This document shows positions 1 through 9,091 of a stretch of DNA of 64,000 nucleotides, in pieces. The position numbers and the translations under genes are program-made. Source of the DNA: Lutibacter sp. A80 (GTDB lineage Bacteria; Bacteroidota; Bacteroidia; Flavobacteriales; Flavobacteriaceae); assembly GCF_022429645.1 (NCBI RefSeq), contig NZ_CP092480.1:2090501-2154500 (forward strand), written 5' to 3'. A model generated the notes under the pieces. That model was not told where the DNA came from, did no database searches, and saw only the letters and a list, made by a program, of their open reading frames with translations. Within the stretch, counting starts at the first letter, position 1. Every line of letters starts with the position of its first letter.

Positions 1-48
1 TTAATTTTATTTAGAATTGTTAAACTTATTTAAACTTGCTCTTCAGAA

Positions 49-78
49 CTGGTAAACCAATCTGGGAAACCAAATATA
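49..78 (-). promoter_or_regulatory. Tandem operator pair with overlapping -7 box, upstream of a gene off the left edge
   Basis: Two TGGTAAACCA-like units start at 50 and 63, a 13-base step. They are followed by CAAATATA (71-78), which on the minus strand reads TATATTTG and fits the Bacteroidetes TAnnTTTG -7 element. The same arrangement recurs at 3049-3078 before the PL17 gene. The second unit here is imperfect (TGGGAAACCA). No good -33 TTG was found at the usual distance. The site lies downstream of kdgF, so by inference it controls a minus-strand gene beginning left of position 1. The core resembles GntR/UxuR-family operators. Confidence 0.55.
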
Positions 79-218
79 TGTTAATTTAAAGTTAAATAAA
101 AATATTAAACAATTTATTTTCAAGTTTTAACAGATTTACTATAACGTTTTAGTAAAAACCGTTAAAAAAAGCGTTTCACCTTATAAAATGTTACGCTTTT
201 TATTAAATTTTAGTCTAA

Positions 219-593
219 TTATTTTTTATCTCCAAAATAAGATACTCCATCTCCACTTAAGAAATCTTCTCTTACAGGACTAAAGGTATCTATTAATTGA
301 CCTTCTTCTAAACAAACTGCACTATGCCATAAATTAGGCTCAATATACACACCATCTCCTGCTTCTACTATTTGCTTTACTCCATCAATTTCAAATTCAA
401 ATTTACCTGAAACACAATACGTAGCTTGTGTATGGAAATGCTGGTGTGGTGCACCTAACGCTCCTTTGTCAAATTTTACGCTTACCATCATAATTTGGTT
501 ATCGTATCCTAAAAATTTTCTTGACACTCCTCCTCCAAGCTCTTCCCATTCCATATCTTTTGCAATAATGTACTTTTCGCTAAATCGCTTCAT
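219..593 (-). CDS. kdgF: KdgF-type cupin, unsaturated uronate linearisation
   Basis: This 124-residue single-domain cupin has no signal peptide, so it should be cytoplasmic. The metal-binding pattern is visible: H50-x-H52-xxx-Q56 in the first motif and H90 in the second (EPNLWH). Overall length and the EAGDGVYIEP segment match KdgF, which converts the 4,5-unsaturated uronates released by lyases into linear ketouronate (DEH). It starts 9 bases after the stop of the PL17 lyase gene and is clearly in the same operon. That context points to alginate rather than pectin, since the lyase is of the oligoalginate type. The product would feed a DehR/KdgK/KdgA pathway that is not in the window. Confidence 0.85.
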   Translation of the reverse strand: MKRFSEKYIIAKDMEWEELGGGVSRKFLGYDNQIMMVSVKFDKGALGAPHQHFHTQATYCVSGKFEFEIDGVKQIVEAGDGVYIEPNLWHSAVCLEEGQLIDTFSPVREDFLSGDGVSYFGDKK

Positions 594-602
594 AATTTTG
601 AT

Positions 603-2882
603 TTATTTATTTTCTGTTAATATATAAGGACCTTTCCAGGTATATTCTTTATTGTTAATTGTTAATTTATGCTTTATTTCTTTATCATTATTTTCATTTG
701 CTATAATAAAGAGTTTTGATGCTCCATTTTTTGTTTCAATTGATACAGCTGTATATTCTTTTGAATTGTGAACCACTGTTAATTGTTCTATATTACTATA
801 TGCATTAATTGCTAATTCTGAAACCGGATTATAAGTTCCATGTGATTCTATTGTTGAAACATATAACGCATCTTTTGCATTCTTTTTTCTTAAAATTAAT
901 GTTTGTTCATCACGTAAATTAAAATCGGGATCGTTTGCTCCTATTCTACCAATAATAACTTCGTCATTATTTTCAGTTACCGCCGAATAAGTATAAAATT
1001 TATTATTTAATAACCAATTTAGTTTAATATTACCTTCCTTTACACTTGCTTCAGCTTCTTTATATAAATGCTGATATCCATCTGACTTACCTAAAACTTC
1101 TGGAGTTGGCAATTTAAAGTACTCAAAATCTGCCTGCATAATTTGTCCTAAAAAATAAAATGGCAGATCATATTGATTTGTATTATCAGATGTTACGCGC
1201 ATAATATCTAACACATAAGGATTTTTATAAGCTTCATCCTTAATAGTTACCATAGTTCTATGTAGTTTTGTTCCAGGATATGCGTTTTCTTCTTTAGCAC
1301 TAGCTACCTGAACTTTTTTATCTACAACACTAAATATATATTTATTAGAATGGTAGTTACTTGCAATATCGTACTTTCCCTTAAATTGAGATTTTTCATT
1401 TTGTGTAATTGTATTATGTGCAATAGTTTGTTTTGCCCAAGTTGTATTTTCTTTTAAGTAATTACCACCACCTTTTTGTTCAATATTAACAAAACGACTC
1501 ATACCATAATCTTGTACCACTTCAACACCATCTTCAAACAAGGCAAAAGACAACTTATCATAATGTCCATGACTTAAACCGTGTGCTGTATATTTAAAAA
1601 CAACTTCTAAATCATCACTACGTAAAATTCCAACTGCGCCTTGGTCACCATCGGGACCATCAGATAATTGAATTGATTTTTTGATAAAAGGTTTTTCTTT
1701 ACCTTCTTTAATACCTAATGCCACTGCTAAACCAGCATCATCTAAAGTTACTTCATCTTGCATTTTAGCAATACTAAGTAATTCTGGATTATTTCCTCCA
1801 AAATGATACCCAATATCAACTGTAGATATCAAAGATGAATTAAAATAAGACATCCCTTTTTGTGCATCATTTAATAAAAAGAATTCTCCTTGTGCGTCTG
1901 ATAAATTTAATAAAGCTGTTACACTTTTTAAAAGCACTCCATCTTTATATTCAAATACCTTATGTGCTGGTTTTTTATTTTGAAGCGCTTGTGCAAAAAT
2001 TAAAAATGGATATGATGCGTAACGTTGATAATATGGACCTTCTGTAAAATATCCATCTGGAGAAAAAGGCTCGTTTAGATTTGCAAAAAAGCCAATTTTT
2101 TGACCATCTTTTCTAATATAACCACCATCATTATCTTTTTCTTCTGGATTAAAATCAACATTTTTAACACCATTTAAAGCTCTATCTAATAATTCATCAT
2201 CATCCATTGCTAAAGCAATCATTCCTACGGCAGCATTTCCCCATGTAGCATGGTTGTGAACTCTGTTAAAAAATTGTGGATTTTCTTTTGAAATAAAATC
2301 TGCAAAAGGTCTAAATAAATCTGTCTCTAAAACAGTACGTTCTTCTTCTGTTAAATAATTATAAATACAATCGTATGCTTGACTTGTATATACCAACCAA
2401 TTAGAATCGTTTAAACATTGCCAAAATAACTTACCTCTAGCATAAGATCTTGGTTTTGGATGAACAGGCCAGGTTGGATACTGTTTTGCATACTCAAATA
2501 ACATATCTTTTACATATTTAGCATACTTTTCATCGTTTAAGATTTGATAAAGTACACCCGCTTTTTGCATTAAAATGTAATTTTTTTTATGCGTTTCATG
2601 TGTATATCCTCCAGAATAATCTTTAGGAACTGGAACATCAAAACCTTTAACAATTTCAGCATCAATCTCTGCTTGAGCAATTGCCAATGTTTTATCAAAA
2701 ATAGGAATACTTCCTAAGTTAGCTCTAATATCTTTTACACCTTGTTTAGTTAAAATTAAACTTGGATGGTTAGTGTCTTCAGAAAGTAAATCTCCAGAAG
2801 TTTTAGAATCAGTTTGTTTACAAGAAATAAAACTTAACAATACTAACAACGAAATTATTTTTAGACTATTTTTCATTTTCAT
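603..2882 (-). CDS. PL17-type oligoalginate lyase lipoprotein
   Basis: A 759-residue exported lipoprotein (lipobox ending at C21) that should release unsaturated monouronates from alginate oligosaccharides. The N-terminal alpha-barrel carries RVHNHATW (N210, H211) and EGPYYQRY (Y284/Y285). The C-terminal half is a heparinase II/III-like beta-sandwich with AHGLSHGHYDKL (H434-H440). These motifs and the length match the PL17 family of exolytic alginate lyases; the exact mapping of catalytic residues is not verified. The gene leads a minus-strand operon with kdgF 9 bases downstream. An operator pair overlapping a promoter lies about 170 bases upstream. The start MKMKNSL gives a normal lipoprotein signal. 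Confidence 0.87.
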   Translation of the reverse strand: MKMKNSLKIISLLVLLSFISCKQTDSKTSGDLLSEDTNHPSLILTKQGVKDIRANLGSIPIFDKTLAIAQAEIDAEIVKGFDVPVPKDYSGGYTHETHKKNYILMQKAGVLYQILNDEKYAKYVKDMLFEYAKQYPTWPVHPKPRSYARGKLFWQCLNDSNWLVYTSQAYDCIYNYLTEEERTVLETDLFRPFADFISKENPQFFNRVHNHATWGNAAVGMIALAMDDDELLDRALNGVKNVDFNPEEKDNDGGYIRKDGQKIGFFANLNEPFSPDGYFTEGPYYQRYASYPFLIFAQALQNKKPAHKVFEYKDGVLLKSVTALLNLSDAQGEFFLLNDAQKGMSYFNSSLISTVDIGYHFGGNNPELLSIAKMQDEVTLDDAGLAVALGIKEGKEKPFIKKSIQLSDGPDGDQGAVGILRSDDLEVVFKYTAHGLSHGHYDKLSFALFEDGVEVVQDYGMSRFVNIEQKGGGNYLKENTTWAKQTIAHNTITQNEKSQFKGKYDIASNYHSNKYIFSVVDKKVQVASAKEENAYPGTKLHRTMVTIKDEAYKNPYVLDIMRVTSDNTNQYDLPFYFLGQIMQADFEYFKLPTPEVLGKSDGYQHLYKEAEASVKEGNIKLNWLLNNKFYTYSAVTENNDEVIIGRIGANDPDFNLRDEQTLILRKKNAKDALYVSTIESHGTYNPVSELAINAYSNIEQLTVVHNSKEYTAVSIETKNGASKLFIIANENNDKEIKHKLTINNKEYTWKGPYILTENK

Positions 2883-3048
2883 TTTTTTGATGTTACACCT
2901 AAGTATAGGTTTTGATTCTCTTAGTTTGAAATTTATATTTTCTTACAAATAATAATCAACACCTAGTTTTAAACTTAAAACAAACTAAAACAATTAAGTA
3001 AACAACAATAAAATGAACACTTTTTTACTTCATTTTTAACACCTTGCA

Positions 3049-3102
3049 TTGGTTTACCAAATTGGTTTACCAAATATATACATACTATTTTAGATTTACA
3101 AA
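3049..3102 (-). promoter_or_regulatory. Promoter with tandem UxuR-like operators upstream of the PL17-kdgF operon
   Basis: Two identical palindrome-like units TTGGTTTACCAA occupy 3049-3060 and 3062-3073. CAAATATA at 3071-3078 is TATATTTG on the minus strand and overlaps the second unit. CAAA at 3099-3102 gives TTTG as the -33 element, with a 20-base spacer. This is a near-ideal Bacteroidetes promoter with an operator on its -7 box, which suggests repression lifted by an alginate-derived inducer. The predicted transcript would have a leader of roughly 180 bases. The rest of the gap 2883-3318 shows no gene. Confidence 0.65.
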
Positions 3103-3318
3103 CATTTCTACTTAAAATTAACTGTTAACAGTTCTATTTTGACTTTTAAGAAAATTTTAAACCTTCTAAAAAGTAAAAAAAGTTTATTATTTATGAACAC
3201 AATTTGAATAAAAAAAAGTGAATTATAATTACAACCAAAAAGTAATTAGTTTAATATTATTCACCAACTAATTATGTATAAGCTAATAACAAAAACAACT
3301 TACTTTAGTTAAGCTATA

Positions 3319-6300
3319 CTAACTTTTATTATTTAGGTTTTCGGCTTTATATTTTGAAGGTGAAATGCCAAATTGTTTTTTAAAACTTACACTAAAATAC
3401 TTGACGTCATTAAAACCAGAATCAAAAGCAGCTTGTGAAACATTAAAATCACTTTCAACTAATAATTTTGCAGCCTTATTTAAACGAACTCTTTTAATAT
3501 AATCGCTTACCGAAGATCCGGTTACGGCTTTAACTTTTCTATAAAGAGATGACCTACTATACCCTAACTCTTTTGCAAGTTCAGGTATTAATATATCTCC
3601 ATTATATTTCTCAAAAACCAGCTGTTCTAATTTAGCTAGAAATTTATCTTCAATATTCTTTAATGGATCTATTAATTTTGGATTAGTTATTTCTGAATCA
3701 CTATAAAAATTAATTAGTTTTTTTCTATTGCTAAATATATTTTCAATTTTAGCCAATAAAAAGTTTGAATCAAATGGTTTAGTTATATAATCATCCGCAC
3801 CTATTTCTACACCTTCTAAACGGTCACTATCACCTAGTTTTGCGGTTAATAAAATAATTGGTACATGACTTGTTTTTTCAGAGTTTTTTAATTCTTTACA
3901 TAAATCCATTCCAGATTTTTCTGGCATCATTATGTCTGAAATAATTAAATCAGGAATTATTTCAAAAGCTTTTTCAACTCCAATTTTTCCGTTTTTTGCA
4001 GATACTACTTTAAAACTTTCTGACAGTATTTCATTTAAATAATTAATTATATCTTGATTATCATCAACAATAAGAACAACTTTATCGTTTTTATTAAACT
4101 TGAATTGTATCGGCTCGTTATGTAATAACAAAGTTTCATCTATAAACGGTTTTTTTATAATAAAATCTTTCGAATCTATAAACTCAACATTTTTTATTTT
4201 AGAAAAATGATCTTTATTTTTAAATAATTCAATTTTAAAACAAGACCCCACTCCTATTTTACTCTCTACCAATATCTCTCCTTGGTGTAAATCCATTAAT
4301 TTTTTACACAAAGCCAATCCTATACCGGTACCTTCAATTGTATCTGCATTATCTTTATGGTAATATAAATTAAAAATAGAATCTAATGCTTCTTGTTTAA
4401 TTCCCGAACCTGTATCTGCAATTTTAAGTAAAATAGTATTTGAAACTTCTTGAACAGTAATTTTAATTTCACCACCTTTCGGTGTATATTTAAAGGCGTT
4501 TGACAGCAAATTAAAAATTACAAGTTGTATTTTTTTATAATCGAACCAAGCCTGATATTCGTTCTCAATTTCTACATTAAATTCAATTTCTTTTTGAGCT
4601 GCATAAAATTTAAAATTACTTGAAATTTCTTTTAAAAATTGAGTAAAATTATATTTGCCCACTTCTAAATGATTGTGTTCTGTCTCAGATTTTCTAAATT
4701 CGAGCATTTTATTAATTAGCTCTAATAAAATTTGAGAATTTCTTTTTATCAATTTTAACTTACTTGTATGTTTTCCTTTTTTTTCTTCCCTTAATATATC
4801 TGAAATAGGCCCTAAAATTAAAGTTAGAGGAGTTCTAAGTTCGTGAGAAAAATTTGTAAAAAACCGGAACCTTTCTTTATTTAAATCTTTCTCTTGCTCA
4901 CGCAAAATTTGAGTATAGAAAAGCGAATTTCTTAATTTAATTTGATTTGCATAATATTTTAAAACTATAACAATAATAAACGAAATACTAATTATATAAA
5001 TTAATACTGCTGGTAATGTTAACCAAAATGGTGGGTGAATAATTATTTTGATTTTAGATATTTGCTGGTTTTTATCTTCTAACTCATGTGCTAATTTTAC
5101 CTTAAAAACATACTCTCCAGGTGATAAATTTCTGTATGTTGCAGACGTATTAGCACCTACTTTATTCCAATGTGTATCGTAATTTTCTAAAATATATTCG
5201 TAATTTATTCCTTTTGAACTTGGAAAATTTAACGCTCCATATTCAATTGTTATAACATCTTGACTGTAATCTAATTCAATTTCAGTGGTTGTGGAAAGAC
5301 TTTGCTTTAAAGGCGTTTCATTAATTTCGTTGCTAACATCAATAGATTTATTAAATAGTTTAAAATCTGTAAACACTATTTTTAAAGGGTTATAATCTTT
5401 ATAAATTTCATCTGGATAAAAAATATTTAACCCGTTAAGAGCTCCAAAAACAGCATATCCATTTTTAGAAATAAATCCTGAATTACCATTAAAAGAACCT
5501 ACTCTAACTCCGTTTGCCGAAATAAAACTATCGAAAGTTTCATCTTCTACATTAAATAAATTTAAGCCATTATTAGTACTTATTAATAGTTTAGATTTAG
5601 ATTCTGCAACTATTGCGTTTACAGTATTATTTGAAATTCCCTTATCTTCTGTATATTGAGTTATTTTTTTTGTTTTTAAATTAAAATGTATCAGTCCTTC
5701 AAACCGTGTACCTATCCATAAATCTTCTTCAGAAACACATTCAACATCAAATACAATATGTGCTTTTAACTTATCATACTCTGGATATGTTTCCGTTTTA
5801 TTTTTTTCATAATTAAACGATAAAATTCCATTTCCAAAAGTCCCAATCCACAAATTGCCGTTTAAATCTTCTGTTAAAGACCTAATATCTAACCAACCAA
5901 CTTCAGTAATAAATTTAAAATCATCGGTTTCAGGTTTATACAAATGCAAACCTCCTCCATTTGTTCCAATCCAAATCCGTTGCTTACTATCTTCAAAAAT
6001 TACCCGAATATCATTACTATTCAAATTTTTATTTGAAAGTCCTTTTTTATAATGTTTAAATTTTTTTGAACCTGATTTTAATACGTTCAAACCACCAGCA
6101 TAAGTACCAATCCATAAATTACCTTTACTATCAAAGTAAGAACTTAAAATAGCATTATCGCTAATAGAATTATTATCTAAAGGATCTGCTACAAATTTTT
6201 CAATATTATTGTTAAAAGGATTAAACTTATACAAACCTCCTCCATCAGTTCCTACCCAAATATTATCGTTATTATCTTCACTAATCCCCCAAGTACTTTT

Positions 6301-7443
6301 ATAACTTGATTTACTATTATCTTTAGCTAAATTGTTGTAGAATCTAAAACTTTCACCATTTGGATTTACTATATTTACACCCAATAAATGTGTTCCTATC
6401 CAAATATTATTTTGATTGTCTTGATAAAAAGAACTTATAGATCTATAATTTACACTATCATCAAAATCATTAGGTAAATAATTGACAAAAGTATTTTTTT
6501 GTTTTTTTGAAAGAATTTCTTTTCTATTCCCTTTAATAATTCCCGAATTTCGAGTCCCTAACCAAATAACGCCTTCATTGTCTTCAAATATGCTTAAAAT
6601 ATCGTTATCTGAAAATGAACTACAATTTTCTACATTAATTTTAAAAAATGAATCGCTTTTAGTATTATAAATTGTTAAACCTGCATTTGTACCAATCCAC
6701 AAATAATTTTCTGCATCTAAATACAAGGTGTTAATTTCACCAGAAGAAGTAATTTCATTAAAACCGTAAGTAAATTTTGTTACTTTTTTTGATTCTAAAT
6801 TAATTTTATTTAGACCATTTTTCCAGTTTCCAACCCAAAGAATACTATCGTTTTGAATTTGAAGTGATGAAATTAAGTTTGAAGATATACTAAAATTATT
6901 TTCTTGTTTATAATTATAAATAAATTGTCCGTCTTTTAAAATATCAATTCCTCCTCCATAAGTACCAATAATGTATTCTCCATTACTTCTTTCAACCATA
7001 GAAGTAGGACTGTTATGACTTAGGCCTCCATTTCCATTGGCATAATAAATTTCAAACACTTCTTTTTTAATATCAAACCTATTCAACCCTTGATCTGTCA
7101 TAATCCACAAATCACCTTTACTATCAACAAATAAAGATTGAATAAAATTATTAGAAATGGAATTTTTATTCTCTATTGAATGCCTAAATGTTTTATAATT
7201 TTTACCATCAAACCTACACAAGCCATCGTTAGTTGCAATCCAAACATATCCAACAGAGTCTTGAATAATAGAATTTACAATATTATTAGGCAAGCCATTT
7301 TCTACTGTAATAGAATTAAATTTTAATTTAGGCGGTAGCTTTTTTTGAGCAAATAAATTTGTCCCATTAGTTAAAAATAGAAATAGTACTATTCCTTTAC
7401 TAATTACAATAAAAAAATTATTTATAAATTTTAAATTATTCAA
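3319..7443 (-). CDS. Hybrid two-component system sensor/regulator (HTCS)
   Basis: A 1374-residue one-protein sensor and transcription factor of the kind that controls PULs in Bacteroidetes. Order of parts: signal sequence; repeated two-component-regulator propeller blades (DSVGYVWIATNDGLCRF-type repeats) over roughly residues 40-730; Y_Y_Y domain about 740-800; one membrane helix about 804-828; HisKA with the phosphorylatable H867 (FSHELRTP); HATPase with GTGIGLAL; receiver with D1170 (IISDIMMP); C-terminal AraC-type helix-turn-helix to the end. The periplasmic propellers would bind oligosaccharide directly. It is divergent from the SusE-like/SusCD/GH30/GH2 operon, its likely target. It starts 173 bases from that operon. 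Confidence 0.95.
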   Translation of the reverse strand: MNNLKFINNFFIVISKGIVLFLFLTNGTNLFAQKKLPPKLKFNSITVENGLPNNIVNSIIQDSVGYVWIATNDGLCRFDGKNYKTFRHSIENKNSISNNFIQSLFVDSKGDLWIMTDQGLNRFDIKKEVFEIYYANGNGGLSHNSPTSMVERSNGEYIIGTYGGGIDILKDGQFIYNYKQENNFSISSNLISSLQIQNDSILWVGNWKNGLNKINLESKKVTKFTYGFNEITSSGEINTLYLDAENYLWIGTNAGLTIYNTKSDSFFKINVENCSSFSDNDILSIFEDNEGVIWLGTRNSGIIKGNRKEILSKKQKNTFVNYLPNDFDDSVNYRSISSFYQDNQNNIWIGTHLLGVNIVNPNGESFRFYNNLAKDNSKSSYKSTWGISEDNNDNIWVGTDGGGLYKFNPFNNNIEKFVADPLDNNSISDNAILSSYFDSKGNLWIGTYAGGLNVLKSGSKKFKHYKKGLSNKNLNSNDIRVIFEDSKQRIWIGTNGGGLHLYKPETDDFKFITEVGWLDIRSLTEDLNGNLWIGTFGNGILSFNYEKNKTETYPEYDKLKAHIVFDVECVSEEDLWIGTRFEGLIHFNLKTKKITQYTEDKGISNNTVNAIVAESKSKLLISTNNGLNLFNVEDETFDSFISANGVRVGSFNGNSGFISKNGYAVFGALNGLNIFYPDEIYKDYNPLKIVFTDFKLFNKSIDVSNEINETPLKQSLSTTTEIELDYSQDVITIEYGALNFPSSKGINYEYILENYDTHWNKVGANTSATYRNLSPGEYVFKVKLAHELEDKNQQISKIKIIIHPPFWLTLPAVLIYIISISFIIVIVLKYYANQIKLRNSLFYTQILREQEKDLNKERFRFFTNFSHELRTPLTLILGPISDILREEKKGKHTSKLKLIKRNSQILLELINKMLEFRKSETEHNHLEVGKYNFTQFLKEISSNFKFYAAQKEIEFNVEIENEYQAWFDYKKIQLVIFNLLSNAFKYTPKGGEIKITVQEVSNTILLKIADTGSGIKQEALDSIFNLYYHKDNADTIEGTGIGLALCKKLMDLHQGEILVESKIGVGSCFKIELFKNKDHFSKIKNVEFIDSKDFIIKKPFIDETLLLHNEPIQFKFNKNDKVVLIVDDNQDIINYLNEILSESFKVVSAKNGKIGVEKAFEIIPDLIISDIMMPEKSGMDLCKELKNSEKTSHVPIILLTAKLGDSDRLEGVEIGADDYITKPFDSNFLLAKIENIFSNRKKLINFYSDSEITNPKLIDPLKNIEDKFLAKLEQLVFEKYNGDILIPELAKELGYSRSSLYRKVKAVTGSSVSDYIKRVRLNKAAKLLVESDFNVSQAAFDSGFNDVKYFSVSFKKQFGISPSKYKAENLNNKS

Positions 7444-7468
7444 TACTTCTATTTTTTGTTAAAAAAAA

Positions 7469-7497
7469 CAAATCTAATTCAATAATAACAATTTCAA
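7469..7497 (-). promoter_or_regulatory. Probable promoter of the HTCS gene
   Basis: CAAATCTA at 7469-7476 reads TAGATTTG on the minus strand, matching TAnnTTTG. CAA at 7495-7497 gives TTG as the -33 element with an 18-base spacer. The HTCS start codon at 7443 would follow a short leader of about 20 bases. Assigned by motif only. Confidence 0.5.
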
Positions 7498-7530
7498 CTA
7501 AATAATTAATAGTTTGAACAAATTGCACCT

Positions 7531-7538
7531 TATATTTG
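7531..7538 (+). promoter_or_regulatory. Probable -7 element for the SusE-like/SusCD operon
   Basis: TATATTTG matches the TAnnTTTG element and lies about 80 bases before the start of the lipoprotein gene at 7617. A TTTG at 7513-7516 is closer than the usual -33 spacing, as expected for a promoter that needs an activator such as the HTCS. Motif evidence only. Confidence 0.45.
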
Positions 7539-7616
7539 AGCAAATTTTATACTACGCACACAGCACAATCTGTCTAATTTTATCCTATTAAATTTCTAAA
7601 CCAAAATTATTTAAAA

Positions 7617-8996
7617 ATGATAAGTAAACTATTTTTTCGGATATTTTTATCCACAGTATTATTTTCACTTTTTATTTTTTCATCATGTGATGATGATAAC
7701 GAAATAAACGATGCATCCGACCCTAATATTTCAAATTTAACAACAACTATTAGCTCTGCACCTGGGCTAGAATTTGTTTTTGAAGGCTCCATTACAGATG
7801 ATAATGGTATTGAAAGTATAAACATTAATTACGACAAATGGTATTTGGATAAGTATATTACTTTAGATGACCATTTAAAAGAGTACAACTTAAATTATAA
7901 ATTTTTAGTCCCTGCAGATGAAGAACCAAATAGTTCACATACTTTAAAAGTATCAGCTATGGACATTGCAGGAAACATTACAACGTATGATGTTGTTGTA
8001 ACCTTAGATTACGACACTACTAAACCGCAAGTAACATTTACTTCTCCTATTAGTGGTAGCTCTAGTACAGTTGGAGATTCAGTTGAATTAAACATCGATT
8101 TTTCTGATAATAAAATGCTTGATTCTGTTATTGTAATAAATGAAATTTTAGGCTATGAAGTTAAGCTAAAAATGCCTGATAACACTTTAAACTACAACTT
8201 TACAGACTCAATTGAAATACCTTTAACAGGAATTTCTGGCGCAGTAGAATTTACTGCAATTGGTATTGATAAAACAGGAAATGAAACCACAACATATACA
8301 ACAGTTCTTATTGGAGAAAAAGATGAAATATACAATATGTATGCTGTAGGAAGTTCTACTTGGTACGACTGGGATCCTAGCAAAGCAACTGAAATGTGGA
8401 AAAACCCAGAAAATGAAGACTGGTTTGTTGTAGAGTTTTATTATACAGTAGGTAACGGAATAAAATTTATAGGCCAATTAGATTGGGAACCTAACAATTG
8501 GGGAACAGATCCTAATGACAGCTCTAGAATTATAAACTCACAAAGTAGTGGCACCATTGAATTTGATGAAGATGGCTATTACCATGTAGAGTTTAATCCA
8601 TATACATTAGAATACACCTATGAAAAAATGGAAATAGATGTTGAAATTAAAGAAAACATGTATTTAATGGGTAATGGATTTGCTGGCTACGATTTAGATT
8701 GGAACCCTGCAGATGCTATTCCAATGGAAAAAGATAGCAACGGAAATCCTTATGTTTTTACCATTAATATTGAAATTACTGAAGACACTTCTTTAAAATT
8801 TATTGGACAAACAGATGGTTGGGAACCATTTGATTGTGGTTTTGAAGTTGGCGGAGAAACAATATTGCCAGTAAATTATGTAAAATGTAAAGCTGGAGAT
8901 GGATCACAAGATCTAAAATTTAAAGATCAAGCTGGTACATACACAATTACATTCGATTACTTTTTACTAAGAGCAACTATTCACGAATATAATTAA
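7617..8996 (+). CDS. SusE/SusF-like surface glycan-binding lipoprotein
   Basis: A 459-residue lipoprotein (FIFSSCDDDN, lipobox cysteine near residue 24) preceding susC. After the signal come Ig-like modules (about 35-220, with a TKPQVTFTSP strand). Two similar C-terminal modules follow, each opening with a MYAVGSSTWYDWDP / MYLMGNGFAGYDLDWNP-type motif and containing a KFIGQLDWEP / KFIGQTDGWEP motif. This repeated 'DWxP ... KFIGQxxxWEP' pattern is typical of SusE/SusF starch-binding-like modules. It probably sits on the outer membrane face and captures glycan for the SusC/D pair. It is the first gene of the operon, whereas SusE/F usually follow SusD. The ligand cannot be read from sequence. 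Confidence 0.75.
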   Translation: MISKLFFRIFLSTVLFSLFIFSSCDDDNEINDASDPNISNLTTTISSAPGLEFVFEGSITDDNGIESININYDKWYLDKYITLDDHLKEYNLNYKFLVPADEEPNSSHTLKVSAMDIAGNITTYDVVVTLDYDTTKPQVTFTSPISGSSSTVGDSVELNIDFSDNKMLDSVIVINEILGYEVKLKMPDNTLNYNFTDSIEIPLTGISGAVEFTAIGIDKTGNETTTYTTVLIGEKDEIYNMYAVGSSTWYDWDPSKATEMWKNPENEDWFVVEFYYTVGNGIKFIGQLDWEPNNWGTDPNDSSRIINSQSSGTIEFDEDGYYHVEFNPYTLEYTYEKMEIDVEIKENMYLMGNGFAGYDLDWNPADAIPMEKDSNGNPYVFTINIEITEDTSLKFIGQTDGWEPFDCGFEVGGETILPVNYVKCKAGDGSQDLKFKDQAGTYTITFDYFLLRATIHEYN

Positions 8997-9008
8997 GTTT
9001 TAGTATTT

Positions 9009-9043
9009 ATACCACAAAACGCACCTAGTGTTTTTTGTGGTAT
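9009..9043 (+). other. Stem-loop between the SusE-like gene and susC
   Basis: ATACCACAAAA (9009-9019) pairs perfectly with TTTTGTGGTAT (9033-9043) around a 13-base loop. No T-run follows the stem on the plus strand, so it may be an attenuator or an mRNA-stabilising hairpin rather than a simple terminator. It sits immediately before the susC start. Confidence 0.45.
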
Positions 9044-9091
9044 TTAAAAAAACAAAAAAACATTAAACTAAACCATAAATTTACGAAGCTA

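Noticed and set aside
9035-9091. Longer start for the first SusC gene
   Set aside because: The added 19 residues are lysine- and asparagine-rich and precede a perfect signal peptide starting at 9092.
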